Shown here in pieces: positions 9,999-18,468 of a stretch of DNA of 64,000 nucleotides. Under the pieces are notes generated by a model, which worked only from the letters and a program-made list of their open reading frames with translations, was not told the origin of the DNA and searched no databases. The translations under genes and the position numbers were made by a program. The first letter of the stretch is position 1; every line of letters begins with the position of its first letter. The stretch spans positions 4,474-68,473 of the forward strand of contig JBGUKW010000318.1 in assembly GCA_045114665.1 (NCBI GenBank), in the 5' to 3' direction. Source of the DNA: CADAWZ01 sp045114665. Its GTDB lineage: Bacteria > Vulcanimicrobiota > CADAWZ01.

Positions 9999-10618
9999 AA
10001 AATAGAAGAAGCATCTCCTTTTCCTTGCCTAATTATCTCAGGATAATCTTTAGTCATGTCAATAATTGTAGAAGGATCAAAATATGCAAGTCCCCCATCA
10101 ATAACAAGGTCTAAATTGTTTCCAAATTTGTCATGTATATGTTCAGGATTGCAAACATATTCTTCTTCATCATCTTCATCTTTATCAAAAGAAGCACTCG
10201 TATTTATGATTGGATTTCCAAGTTCTTCTATTAAAGCAGAACATATTGCATTATCTGCAATTCTTATTCCAACTTCACGCCTTTTGTTCATCATGATTTT
10301 TGGAACAGATTTAGAAGCATTTAAAATAAATGTAAAAGGACCAGGTGTCAATTGTTTCATTATTTTATATACAGCATTTGAAACTTGAGCATATTCTGAA
10401 ACCTGTTTTATATCCTGACATATAAAGCTCAACTGTTTATATTTTGGAAGTTTTTTTATTCTGTAAATTTTTTCTATAGCATCTTTGTTCATCAAATCAC
10501 AACCAATGCCATAAATTGTGTCTGTTGGATATGCAATAACGCCACCTCTTGAAAGAATATTAACAGCATATTTTATGTCTTTTTTTAAAGGATATTCTGG
10601 ATCTACTTGAATTATCAT
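9995..10618 (-). CDS. Sua5/YciO/YrdC family protein (threonylcarbamoyl-AMP synthase-like)
   Basis: A 207-residue YrdC-domain protein. Family members make threonylcarbamoyl-AMP from threonine, bicarbonate and ATP for the t6A37 modification of ANN-decoding tRNAs. Visible motifs are GGVIAYPTDTIYGIGCD (25-41), the KKLPKYKQLSFIC segment that binds ATP/threonine, LTPGPFTFIL and the INTSAS motif. It lacks a Sua5 C-terminal domain. The KxR signature of TsaC is altered (KLPKYKQLS), which is more typical of the YciO branch, so the precise activity is uncertain. It is the first gene of its run, next to a divergent 412-base gap. Confidence 0.82.
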   Translation of the reverse strand: MIIQVDPEYPLKKDIKYAVNILSRGGVIAYPTDTIYGIGCDLMNKDAIEKIYRIKKLPKYKQLSFICQDIKQVSEYAQVSNAVYKIMKQLTPGPFTFILNASKSVPKIMMNKRREVGIRIADNAICSALIEELGNPIINTSASFDKDEDDEEEYVCNPEHIHDKFGNNLDLVIDGGLAYFDPSTIIDMTKDYPEIIRQGKGDASSIL

Positions 10619-11030
10619 AATTTTTAAACGACCATTTCAAAAAAAATATTTAACTTAAATTATTTCTACAAAAAATTTTATAATCTTTCAAAAATTTGAC
10701 TAGTTTGTTAGATTTACCGATAACCACAAAGTTAATAATATTTTGTACTATAATTATGTTAATTTCTTGTTATTACAAATTATAAGTACATATTGTTAAA
10801 TTTGTTAACTTCTTGTTAAATCGGCTTGCTACATTTAGAATATTAATCAACTAACACAATAAATTAATTTCTGAATTAATAATAACTAAGATTATAAGGG
10901 GAACTTTTTATTTTATAACGAAAACAAAAAAATAAGCTCTACGAAAAATTTGATGGAGCTGTGAAAAAATTAAATAGTTTGCTATCAGCTTTCACAACCC
11001 CAAACTAAAAAAAATAGGAGGAAAAATTAA
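10619..11030. other. Divergent intergenic region with GTTAA-rich repeats
   Basis: This 412-base gap separates the YrdC gene (minus) from the peptidase gene (plus). It is very AT-rich and contains several copies of TTGTTAA-like words between 10755 and 10825, including two TTAACTTCTTGTTAA-like overlaps, plus a TATAAT at about 10751. A 7-base inverted repeat (TGTGAAA near 10961, TTTCACA near 10990) lies just before the GTG start. The promoter(s) of both genes should be here, but I cannot fix a confident -35/-10 pair. Confidence 0.4.
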
Positions 11031-12716
11031 GTGAACAAAATTTTACTGCTCACGGCTATTTCATTTTCTCTGTTTTTATTTATTGCTTCGATAAACCCAG
11101 TCTATGCAATATCTAAAGAAGAGAAAAAACTATCTGAATTCATAAAAAAATATGAATCAGAGGTTTCAAAACTTGAATTAGAAGTCAATAAAACTGAGTG
11201 GAATGCCTATATAAGTGGCAAAAAAGAAGATTATGACAAAATGAGCAAAGCAGAAATTGCTTGGAATATATATCATTCTAACAAAGATGTATATAAACAG
11301 CTCATTGAATGGAGAGATTCAAACAATATAACTTCTCCAGACTTAAAGAGAAAATTATCTATTTTAATAAATAACTATGGTCCATTCCAATTTTCAGAAG
11401 AACTTATAGAAAAAATAAGCCAAAAAGAAGCCGAACTTCAAAGAATGTTCAATTCTTACAGAGGAAAAATAGATGACAAAACAGTTACAGAAAAAGACAT
11501 CTATGAAATTTTAGGAAATAGTAAAAATACAAAAGAGAGAGAAAAAGCATGGGAATCTCAAAAATCTGTAGGTTCTGAAGTTTCTAAAAAATTGATAGAA
11601 CTCATAAAATTGAGAAATCAAGGAGCCAAAGAACTTGGATTTTCAAATTTTCATGAGATGTCTGTAACATTTTCAGATGAAGACCCCAAAGAAGTTGAAA
11701 ATATATTTAAAAATTTAGCTTCTGATACAGACAAAAAATTTATAGAATACAAAAAAGAACTCGATAAAAAAATTGCTTTAAGAGTAAATAAAAAAGTTGA
11801 AGAATTAATGCCTTGGGATTATTCAAATCCATTTTTCCAAGATGAATCTGAGGGATTTGCACCAGATTTAAGCAAATACTATCAAGGCAGAAATATTCCA
11901 CTTATTGGCTACAGTTTTTATAATGAAATCGGTCTTCCCCTCGGAAATGTTCTCAAAAACAGTGATCTATATGAAAAAGAGGGAAAATCACAACATGCTT
12001 TTTGTTTTGACATAGACAGAAACAATGATGTAAGAATTTTGATGAACATAAGACAAAATGAAGAATCACTATCAACACTTCTTCACGAAAGCGGACATGC
12101 AGTATATGATCTAAACACAGACAAAAGCCAATCATGGCTATACAGAACACAAGCCCATACACTGACAACAGAAGGCTCTGCAATGTATTTTGAAAGATTC
12201 ACAAAAAATCCAAAATGGCTTGAAAAAAATATGGGAATAAAATTGTCAGAAGATGAAGCAAAAAATCTCAAAAAACAGGAAACTCTTTCAGATTTGATTT
12301 TCTGCAGATGGACAATAGTAATGTACAATTTTGAAAAAAGTATGTATGAAAATCCAGACCAAGATTTAAATAAACTTTGGTGGGAATTAGTTGAAAAATA
12401 CCAAAATATCAAAAAGCCTGAAGGCAGAAATAAACCTGATTGGGCTTCAAAAATTCACTTAGTAAGTTCTCCAGTATATTATCACAACTACATGCTTGCA
12501 GGTCTTATGGTTGCACAAATGCAACACAAAATAGGAACAAAATTTGCAAAAGATGAAAATTGGGATGAATTTGATGTAACAGGTAATAAAGAAGTAGGAA
12601 GATGGCTAAGAATGAATATATACAAACCTGGTGCAAAATATAATTGGAATCTTCTAATTAAAAAAGCAACAGGCGAAGAGTTGACATCAAAATATTTTGT
12701 TGAAAGAATAAAGTAA
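11031..12716 (+). CDS. Secreted M2-type zinc metallopeptidase (peptidyl-dipeptidase-like)
   Basis: A 561-residue protein starting at GTG, 9 bases after a strong AGGAGG. Residues 1-26 are a signal peptide ending VYA. The gluzincin zinc site is HESGH (352-356) with a downstream glutamate in TTEGSAMYFE (Glu381). The C-terminal half, with ENPDQDLNKLWWELVEKYQ and SSPVYYHNYMLAG, resembles bacterial relatives of angiotensin-converting enzyme (family M2) more than oligoendopeptidase F (M3). It probably releases dipeptides or digests short peptides outside the cytoplasm. It stands alone on the plus strand and converges on adhE. Confidence 0.83.
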   Translation: MNKILLLTAISFSLFLFIASINPVYAISKEEKKLSEFIKKYESEVSKLELEVNKTEWNAYISGKKEDYDKMSKAEIAWNIYHSNKDVYKQLIEWRDSNNITSPDLKRKLSILINNYGPFQFSEELIEKISQKEAELQRMFNSYRGKIDDKTVTEKDIYEILGNSKNTKEREKAWESQKSVGSEVSKKLIELIKLRNQGAKELGFSNFHEMSVTFSDEDPKEVENIFKNLASDTDKKFIEYKKELDKKIALRVNKKVEELMPWDYSNPFFQDESEGFAPDLSKYYQGRNIPLIGYSFYNEIGLPLGNVLKNSDLYEKEGKSQHAFCFDIDRNNDVRILMNIRQNEESLSTLLHESGHAVYDLNTDKSQSWLYRTQAHTLTTEGSAMYFERFTKNPKWLEKNMGIKLSEDEAKNLKKQETLSDLIFCRWTIVMYNFEKSMYENPDQDLNKLWWELVEKYQNIKKPEGRNKPDWASKIHLVSSPVYYHNYMLAGLMVAQMQHKIGTKFAKDENWDEFDVTGNKEVGRWLRMNIYKPGAKYNWNLLIKKATGEELTSKYFVERIK

Positions 12717-12725
12717 ATAGTGTTC

Positions 12726-12818
12726 AAAAAAAATCCAGCCGAGAAAATGTGAAGTGTACCCCAAATTTAGTACATAACTAAAAGTGAGGCAGTTCAAATG
12801 AACTCGACTGGATTTTTT
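12726..12818. terminator. Long-loop convergent terminator
   Basis: AAAAAAAATCCAGCCGAG (12726-12743) pairs with CTCGACTGGATTTTTT (12803-12818) with one C-A mismatch. A-run and T-run on either side make it work in both directions, between the peptidase gene and adhE. The loop is unusually long, about 59 bases. Confidence 0.7.
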
Positions 12819-12836
12819 ATTTATTTCTCAATTTAC

Positions 12837-15455
12837 TTATACGACACCGTTAAATGCGTCTATATACATTTGTTTTATTTCACTCATAAGTGGATAAGAT
12901 GGGTTTGTTCCTGTGCATTGATCGTCAAAAGCAAGTTCTACCATTTCATCTAATTTTTCATAGAATGCCTGTTCTGTAACTCCCGCATCTTTTATTGATT
13001 TTGGAAGTTTGAGAGCTTCTTTGAGTTTGTCAACTTCATTCAAGAAAATACTTATCTTTTCATCATCACTTAAATTTTTATCAACAATGTGAAGTTCATC
13101 AACAATCTGTCCAATTTTTTCTTTGACATTTGGATATTTATACTGTGGGAATGCACACTGCTTAAATGGCTTTTCAGTTGCGTTATACTTGATAACCTGA
13201 CTGAAGAGAAGAGCATTTGCTATTCCATGTGGGATATTGAACATAGAACCAAGTTTATGAGCCATTGAGTGACAGACACCAAGGAAAGCATTTGCAAATG
13301 CCATACCAGCCAATGTTGCTGCATAGTGCATTTTTTCTTTTGCTATTGGATCGCCTTTTCCATGTTCGTAAGATCTCGGCAAATACTTAAATATCAATTT
13401 TATTGCTTCAAGTGCATTTGAATTTGTGAAGTTCGTTGCCATGGATGAAATATATGATTCAACAGCATGAACAAGTGAATCAAAACCACTTGCAGCACAA
13501 AGACCTGGAGGCATTGTATCGACAAAATCTGGATCGACAATTGCCATCGTTGGAGTGAGTGAATATTCAGCAATAGCATATTTTACATGGGTTTCATCAT
13601 CTGTTATGATTGCAAAAGGAGTAACTTCTGAACCAGTTCCAGATGTTGTTGGAATAGCTATCAACTGTGATTTCTTTCCAAGCTCAGGAATTGAACAAAT
13701 TCTCTTTCTGATATCCATGAATCTCATAGATATATCTTCAAAATTAGTATCTGGATTTTCATACATCAACCAAACAATCTTCGCTGCGTCGATAGGAGAA
13801 CCACCACCAAGAGCAATAATTACATCTGGTTCATAAGGTCTTACGACATTGAGAGCATCTCTAATTGTCGAAAGAGTTGGGTCTGGTCTGACATCAAAGA
13901 AAATTTGGAAATCAACACCTATTTCATCGAGAACATTTGTTACTTTATATACTGTATTTGAATTAAATAAAAATCTATCAGTTATGATAAACGCACGCTT
14001 TTTGCCTTTCAATTCTCTCAAAGCGAGATCGACAGAACCTCTCTTGAAATAAATCTTTGGCGGAACTTTGAACCAAAGCATATTTTCTCTCCTCTCAGCA
14101 ACAGTCTTGTAATTTAAAAGATGTTTTACTCCAACATTTTCACTTACAGAATTTTCCCCCCATGATCCACAGCCAAGTGTGAGAGAAGGTTCAAGTCTGA
14201 AGTTATAGAGATCACCAAGACCACCATGGGAAGAAGGAGAGTTAATTATAATTCTGCCTGTATGAAGTTTATTGCCGAAAAATGATATTCTATCTTGTTT
14301 GCGAGGATCTGTATAAAGTACAGATGTATGACCAGCTCCTCCAAGCTCAACAAGATTATATGCCATATCTGTAGCATGTTCAAAATCTTCAGCCTTGTAT
14401 AAAGCGAGTACAGGAGAAAGTTTTTCATGTGCAAATGGTTCTTCAAGTGCAATATCTGTAACTTCACCTATCAAAATCTTTGTATTTGGAGGAACACTTA
14501 TTCCAGCCATTTCAGCAATCTTACATGCAGGCTGACCTACAACAGCAGGATTTACACTGCCATTTTCTTTTATAACTGTTTTACCAACAACTTCTTTTTC
14601 TTCAGGTGAAAGAATATAAGCACCTCTATATCTAAATTCTTCTCTTACTTCTTCATAAACATCTTTAACAGCAATAACAGACTGTTCAGAAGCACAAATC
14701 ATGCCATTGTCAAATGTCTTTGAAAGAATAATTGAAGATACAGCCATTTTTATATCTGCAGTTTCATCAATTACAGCAGGAGTATTACCTGGACCGACTC
14801 CTATTGCTGGCTTACCACTTGAATATGCAGATTTAACCATACCTGGACCACCTGTTGCCAAAATAGCGTCGATCATTGGGTGTCTCATAAGCATTGCAGA
14901 AAGTTCAACAGAAGGCTCATCAATCCAACCGATTATATCTTTTGGAGCTCCTGCTTTTACAGCTGCATCTAAAACAAGTTTAGCAGCAGCTATTGTTGAT
15001 TTTTTAGCTCTTGGATGTGGAGAGAAAATAATGGCATTTCTTGTTTTGAGAGCTATCAATGATTTAAAAATAGCTGTCGAAGTTGGATTTGTTGTTGGAA
15101 CTATTCCTGCCAAAACTCCCAAAGGTTCAGCAATAATTTTTGTTCCATTGGTTATATCTTCTGAAATAACACCACAAGTTTTTGTATCTTTGTGTTTGTT
15201 ATAGATATATTCTGAGGCAAAGTGATTTTTTATTACTTTGTCTTCAACAATTCCCATACCAGTATCTTCAACTGCCATTTTTGCAAGAGGAATACGAGCT
15301 TTATTTGCAGCAACTGCAGCTGCTTTAAAAATCTTGTCAACTTTTTCCTGAGAAAATGTCGCATATATCTGCTGAGCTTTTTTAACACTTTTTATAAGCT
15401 CTTCGAGATGTTCAGTAGTTGTAACTACATCAGAAGTTCTTAAAATTTCTTCCAT
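12837..15455 (-). CDS. adhE: Bifunctional acetaldehyde/alcohol dehydrogenase
   Basis: An 872-residue AdhE of the usual length and order. The N-terminal CoA-acylating aldehyde dehydrogenase (about 1-440) contains the FDNGMICASEQS catalytic-cysteine block. The C-terminal iron-dependent alcohol dehydrogenase (about 455-870) shows ALGGGSPIDAAK and the metal-ligand histidine stretches SGFDSLVHAVESY and GVCHSMAHKLGSMFNIPHG. It reduces acetyl-CoA to ethanol with two NADH in the cytoplasm, and family members form filaments (spirosomes). It is the last gene of the hydrogenase operon, 27 bases behind the group B hydrogenase, linking redox disposal as H2 and as ethanol. Confidence 0.97.
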   Translation of the reverse strand: MEEILRTSDVVTTTEHLEELIKSVKKAQQIYATFSQEKVDKIFKAAAVAANKARIPLAKMAVEDTGMGIVEDKVIKNHFASEYIYNKHKDTKTCGVISEDITNGTKIIAEPLGVLAGIVPTTNPTSTAIFKSLIALKTRNAIIFSPHPRAKKSTIAAAKLVLDAAVKAGAPKDIIGWIDEPSVELSAMLMRHPMIDAILATGGPGMVKSAYSSGKPAIGVGPGNTPAVIDETADIKMAVSSIILSKTFDNGMICASEQSVIAVKDVYEEVREEFRYRGAYILSPEEKEVVGKTVIKENGSVNPAVVGQPACKIAEMAGISVPPNTKILIGEVTDIALEEPFAHEKLSPVLALYKAEDFEHATDMAYNLVELGGAGHTSVLYTDPRKQDRISFFGNKLHTGRIIINSPSSHGGLGDLYNFRLEPSLTLGCGSWGENSVSENVGVKHLLNYKTVAERRENMLWFKVPPKIYFKRGSVDLALRELKGKKRAFIITDRFLFNSNTVYKVTNVLDEIGVDFQIFFDVRPDPTLSTIRDALNVVRPYEPDVIIALGGGSPIDAAKIVWLMYENPDTNFEDISMRFMDIRKRICSIPELGKKSQLIAIPTTSGTGSEVTPFAIITDDETHVKYAIAEYSLTPTMAIVDPDFVDTMPPGLCAASGFDSLVHAVESYISSMATNFTNSNALEAIKLIFKYLPRSYEHGKGDPIAKEKMHYAATLAGMAFANAFLGVCHSMAHKLGSMFNIPHGIANALLFSQVIKYNATEKPFKQCAFPQYKYPNVKEKIGQIVDELHIVDKNLSDDEKISIFLNEVDKLKEALKLPKSIKDAGVTEQAFYEKLDEMVELAFDDQCTGTNPSYPLMSEIKQMYIDAFNGVV

Positions 15456-15482
15456 TAAACTAAATCTCTCCTTTCATATCAT

Positions 15483-16940
15483 TTAATCTAACTTTAAATC
15501 TTCACTTTTATCCAAATATGCGTTTACTGCTTTTGAAGCAGTTTTTATAGAATTTAATGTTGCATTTCCACCAATACAGCCACTAGGACATGACATAACT
15601 TCAATTAAATTACCTTCTTCACAAGCTCCATTTTTGGCATATCTTTTGAGGTCTCTTATGCTCATCTTGTTTAATCCATCTACAACAAAAGGCTTTACCT
15701 TATCACTATTTTTGCCAAGTGCAACTCTTACAGATTCTGCAACACCACCAGTAAGAGGATATCCCCTACCCTGTTTTGAAGCAAACTGTTTAAAATCTGT
15801 CTCTTCGCATTTTGCAACTTGGATATTAAAACCAATAAGCATTGCTCCAAGTTCTTCAAAAGTCAAAACATAATCTATTGTATCATATTCTGTTGCTTCC
15901 TGTCTTTTTGCTACACAAGGGCTTAAAAAAACTGTAACAGCATCTGGATATTTTTCCCTTACCAATTCAGCAGTATAATAAAGTGGAGTATGTGTATCTG
16001 AAACAAAAGGTTTTATCTCGGGCATGTGCTTTTTTACAAGCTCATTGTAAGCAGCACAACATGAAGTCGTCATAAATTTGTCGCCTCTTTCCATTCTCTC
16101 CATAAAATCTTTTGCTTCATTTTTAGCTGTAACATCTGCACCAACAGCAACTTCCCAAACATCATAAAATCCCATTTTTCTAAGTGCAGTATTTAACTGC
16201 TGAGGAGAACAAGGCAACTGACCAGCAACTGAAGGAGCCATCATAGCAACTACTTTCATTCCACTTTTGATTCTTACCAAAACATCAATAAGTTGACTTT
16301 TTTCATGTACAGCTCCAAATGGACATGCAACAACACATTTTCCACAAGAAATACATTTATCAAAATCAATTTTGGCAAGCCCCGAAGGACCTTTTGCTAT
16401 TGCACCAACAGGACATACATTTTCACAAGGAACAATTCTTTTGACAATTGCTTGATATGGACATACCTTCATGCACATGCCACACTGTTTACATTTTGAC
16501 TGGTCTATGACAGATTTTCCATTTATAAATTTAATAGCATTAAATCTGCATGTATTTACACAAGGTCTTGCAACACAACCTTGACACAACTCAGTAACAA
16601 AAACAGCATTTGGAAGACAACCTTGACATGCAGATTCCAAAACAGTCAAAACATCTTTATCAGGTCTTTTTCTATTTACGGCTCTTCTGACAAATTCAGC
16701 AAGAGTATGTCTTTCATCATCATCCTCAAGAGTTGTTCCAAGCCCAGCCATAACTCTATTTCTCAAAGCAGCACGTTCTTTATATATACAACAACGATAA
16801 GGCACTTCACAACCTTTAGGTCGCATATCAAAAGGAATAAGTCTTGCATTGTCTTCAAAAGAATCACTCAAAAAAGCCTTTACAATACGAACTAAAATTT
16901 CTTTTTTTAGTCTTACTGTATCATTTGACATATCAGACAT
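15483..16940 (-). CDS. [FeFe] hydrogenase, group B-like
   Basis: A 485-residue protein. The N-terminal YRCCIYKERAALRNRVM block (49-65) and a cysteine-rich ferredoxin region (105-206, several CxxCxxCxxxC clusters) match the group B type of monomeric [FeFe] hydrogenase. The H-cluster domain follows with TTSCCAAY (291-298), SPCVAKRQE (340-348) and EVMSCPSGCIGG near the C-terminus. In most relatives the first motif reads TSCCP; here proline is alanine. It would evolve or oxidise H2 in the cytoplasm with ferredoxin. It is 59 bases downstream of a [2Fe-2S] protein gene and followed by adhE. The maturation genes hydEFG are not in the window. Confidence 0.9.
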   Translation of the reverse strand: MSDMSNDTVRLKKEILVRIVKAFLSDSFEDNARLIPFDMRPKGCEVPYRCCIYKERAALRNRVMAGLGTTLEDDDERHTLAEFVRRAVNRKRPDKDVLTVLESACQGCLPNAVFVTELCQGCVARPCVNTCRFNAIKFINGKSVIDQSKCKQCGMCMKVCPYQAIVKRIVPCENVCPVGAIAKGPSGLAKIDFDKCISCGKCVVACPFGAVHEKSQLIDVLVRIKSGMKVVAMMAPSVAGQLPCSPQQLNTALRKMGFYDVWEVAVGADVTAKNEAKDFMERMERGDKFMTTSCCAAYNELVKKHMPEIKPFVSDTHTPLYYTAELVREKYPDAVTVFLSPCVAKRQEATEYDTIDYVLTFEELGAMLIGFNIQVAKCEETDFKQFASKQGRGYPLTGGVAESVRVALGKNSDKVKPFVVDGLNKMSIRDLKRYAKNGACEEGNLIEVMSCPSGCIGGNATLNSIKTASKAVNAYLDKSEDLKLD

Positions 16941-16999
16941 AATCTTATATCAAAAACGAAAAAATTTCGTCAAAACGCCTTTCTTTTATTATTTTTGTT

Positions 17000-17266
17000 C
17001 TATGAATTTCCAAGTTTTTTATCTATAGCTGCAAAAACCTTATCTATTGTAGCTTCTTTTATAACCTCATCATCTACCTTGACATAAGGAGCTTTTGAAA
17101 ACTTCCAATCAATAGAACAAAGCCCAAGACATGGAACACCTGTAACTTCAACCTTATCACCATATCTTTTAGGAACAGAATCAATAAGTTCCTGAAGATT
17201 GGAAGCTCCCATGACAAAACATGTAGTCCCCAAACATACTTTTACATCTATTTTCTTTTCTTCCAT
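17000..17266 (-). CDS. Thioredoxin-fold [2Fe-2S] ferredoxin (NuoE/HydC-like)
   Basis: An 88-residue protein with the four-cysteine pattern of thioredoxin-like [2Fe-2S] proteins: CLGTTC (11-16) and CLGLC (46-50). This is the cluster domain of NuoE and of the small subunits of electron-bifurcating hydrogenases, here as a separate polypeptide without the NuoE helical N-terminus. It most likely passes electrons to or from the neighbouring hydrogenases. It lies between the phosphatase gene (32-base gap) and the group B hydrogenase (59-base gap) on the same transcript. Confidence 0.82.
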   Translation of the reverse strand: MEEKKIDVKVCLGTTCFVMGASNLQELIDSVPKRYGDKVEVTGVPCLGLCSIDWKFSKAPYVKVDDEVIKEATIDKVFAAIDKKLGNS

Positions 17267-17298
17267 AGCTGTATCATCCTTTTATAAAAATTACAGTA

Positions 17299-18459
17299 TT
17301 ACATATACTGTATATTAACCTTTTTAAAATATTTTTTTTCGAGAACTTCTGCAATTTTCTTTACTATATTTTTTCTTATAGCAATTTCAACAGGTAAAGT
17401 AGGATCATAATGAGCTTCATTTAATTTAGCTCCTACCATAAAATATATTTCATCACTATCAAGGAAAAAATTTGATAACCTAACTGCAGCATTATTTGAA
17501 TCAGGTATTTTATTTTCAAGATATTCCAATGTTCGAGTAAGGGTCAAAACGCCCTCTGTAACTAAATCTGCTCCTTCCATTTCGAGACAAGAAGGTAGAG
17601 AATCTATACTTATCAATCTGCCAACTGTAATTTTTGCATTTAATTCTCTTGATAACAAATTCGCTGTTGTTCCTCCACAAACAGCTTTTTTGCCAACAAA
17701 ATTCTTAAACATATAAGCAAATTCTCTATCACTTGATTGTCTATAAGGAGGACCAGTAAAAACAAGAGATTTTCTTGGTTCTCTAAAATATAAAACACAA
17801 GCTGATATATCATCAATAGGCTTTCTATTTGGTTCAACTAATTTTGCCTGCTGTACAATATATTTAGCAAGATTATGGCTTGAAATTTCAGGATCATTTG
17901 CAAGTTTAATTTTCAAAAAATCAATTAATCCACTTCTTCTAAGACCTAATTTTAAAACACCACCGCCAAGTCCCGCTTGAGTAACTCCGTCTGAGCAAAA
18001 AACGAATCTATCACCTAACTGTGCATTCATTTTATAGACTTTCATATGTCTATTTTTAAAATTTACAGAGTCAATTATAGTAAATTCTGGTTTTAAAACC
18101 TCTGTACCTCTAATCCAAACAAAATCTGGATTTCCTTCTTCAACAACAGAAATTTTGCCATCATCAAAACAGTCAATAGCAGAAAAAGTAGAATAACTTA
18201 TATGTCTCACTTGACAGACAGGAAGAGAATTCATAACAATTTCAGCTGCCTTTTTTATTTTGATATTTTTTTCTATAAATCTCAAAAGCATTGTTGCTGT
18301 CATACAAGACAATATATTTGCTTTTATTCCACTTCCCAAACCATCAGACAAAACTGCTATTAATCTTTTATCTTGCGGATAACGCTTAGATACAAAATAA
18401 TCCCCAAAGGCATTTTGTTTATATTTTTTTTCTTGTACACAATCTATATCTATAAACAC
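17299..18459 (-). CDS. SpoIIE/PP2C-type protein phosphatase
   Basis: A 386-residue protein whose first 220 residues match the SpoIIE/PP2C phosphatase fold: LIAVLSDGLGSGIKAN (33-48) carries the metal-binding Asp-Gly, FVFCSDGVTQAG the second metal aspartate and IDDISACVLYF the third. The remaining 160 residues are not assigned. Such phosphatases often accompany sensory [FeFe] hydrogenases in anaerobes, which suggests that the H2 signal read by the upstream protein is passed on by dephosphorylation. It starts 9 bases after the sensory hydrogenase gene. The target is not visible; no kinase or anti-sigma gene is nearby. Confidence 0.83.
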   Translation of the reverse strand: MFIDIDCVQEKKYKQNAFGDYFVSKRYPQDKRLIAVLSDGLGSGIKANILSCMTATMLLRFIEKNIKIKKAAEIVMNSLPVCQVRHISYSTFSAIDCFDDGKISVVEEGNPDFVWIRGTEVLKPEFTIIDSVNFKNRHMKVYKMNAQLGDRFVFCSDGVTQAGLGGGVLKLGLRRSGLIDFLKIKLANDPEISSHNLAKYIVQQAKLVEPNRKPIDDISACVLYFREPRKSLVFTGPPYRQSSDREFAYMFKNFVGKKAVCGGTTANLLSRELNAKITVGRLISIDSLPSCLEMEGADLVTEGVLTLTRTLEYLENKIPDSNNAAVRLSNFFLDSDEIYFMVGAKLNEAHYDPTLPVEIAIRKNIVKKIAEVLEKKYFKKVNIQYM

Positions 18460-18468
18460 TATGCCCTC

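Noticed and set aside
12083..12412. 109-residue frame opposite the M2 peptidase
   Set aside because: Antisense to the zinc-site region of the peptidase, without start signal or known motif.
14701..15204. 167-residue reading frame opposite adhE
   Set aside because: It lies wholly antisense to the certain aldehyde dehydrogenase domain, has no ribosome site and no recognisable motif.
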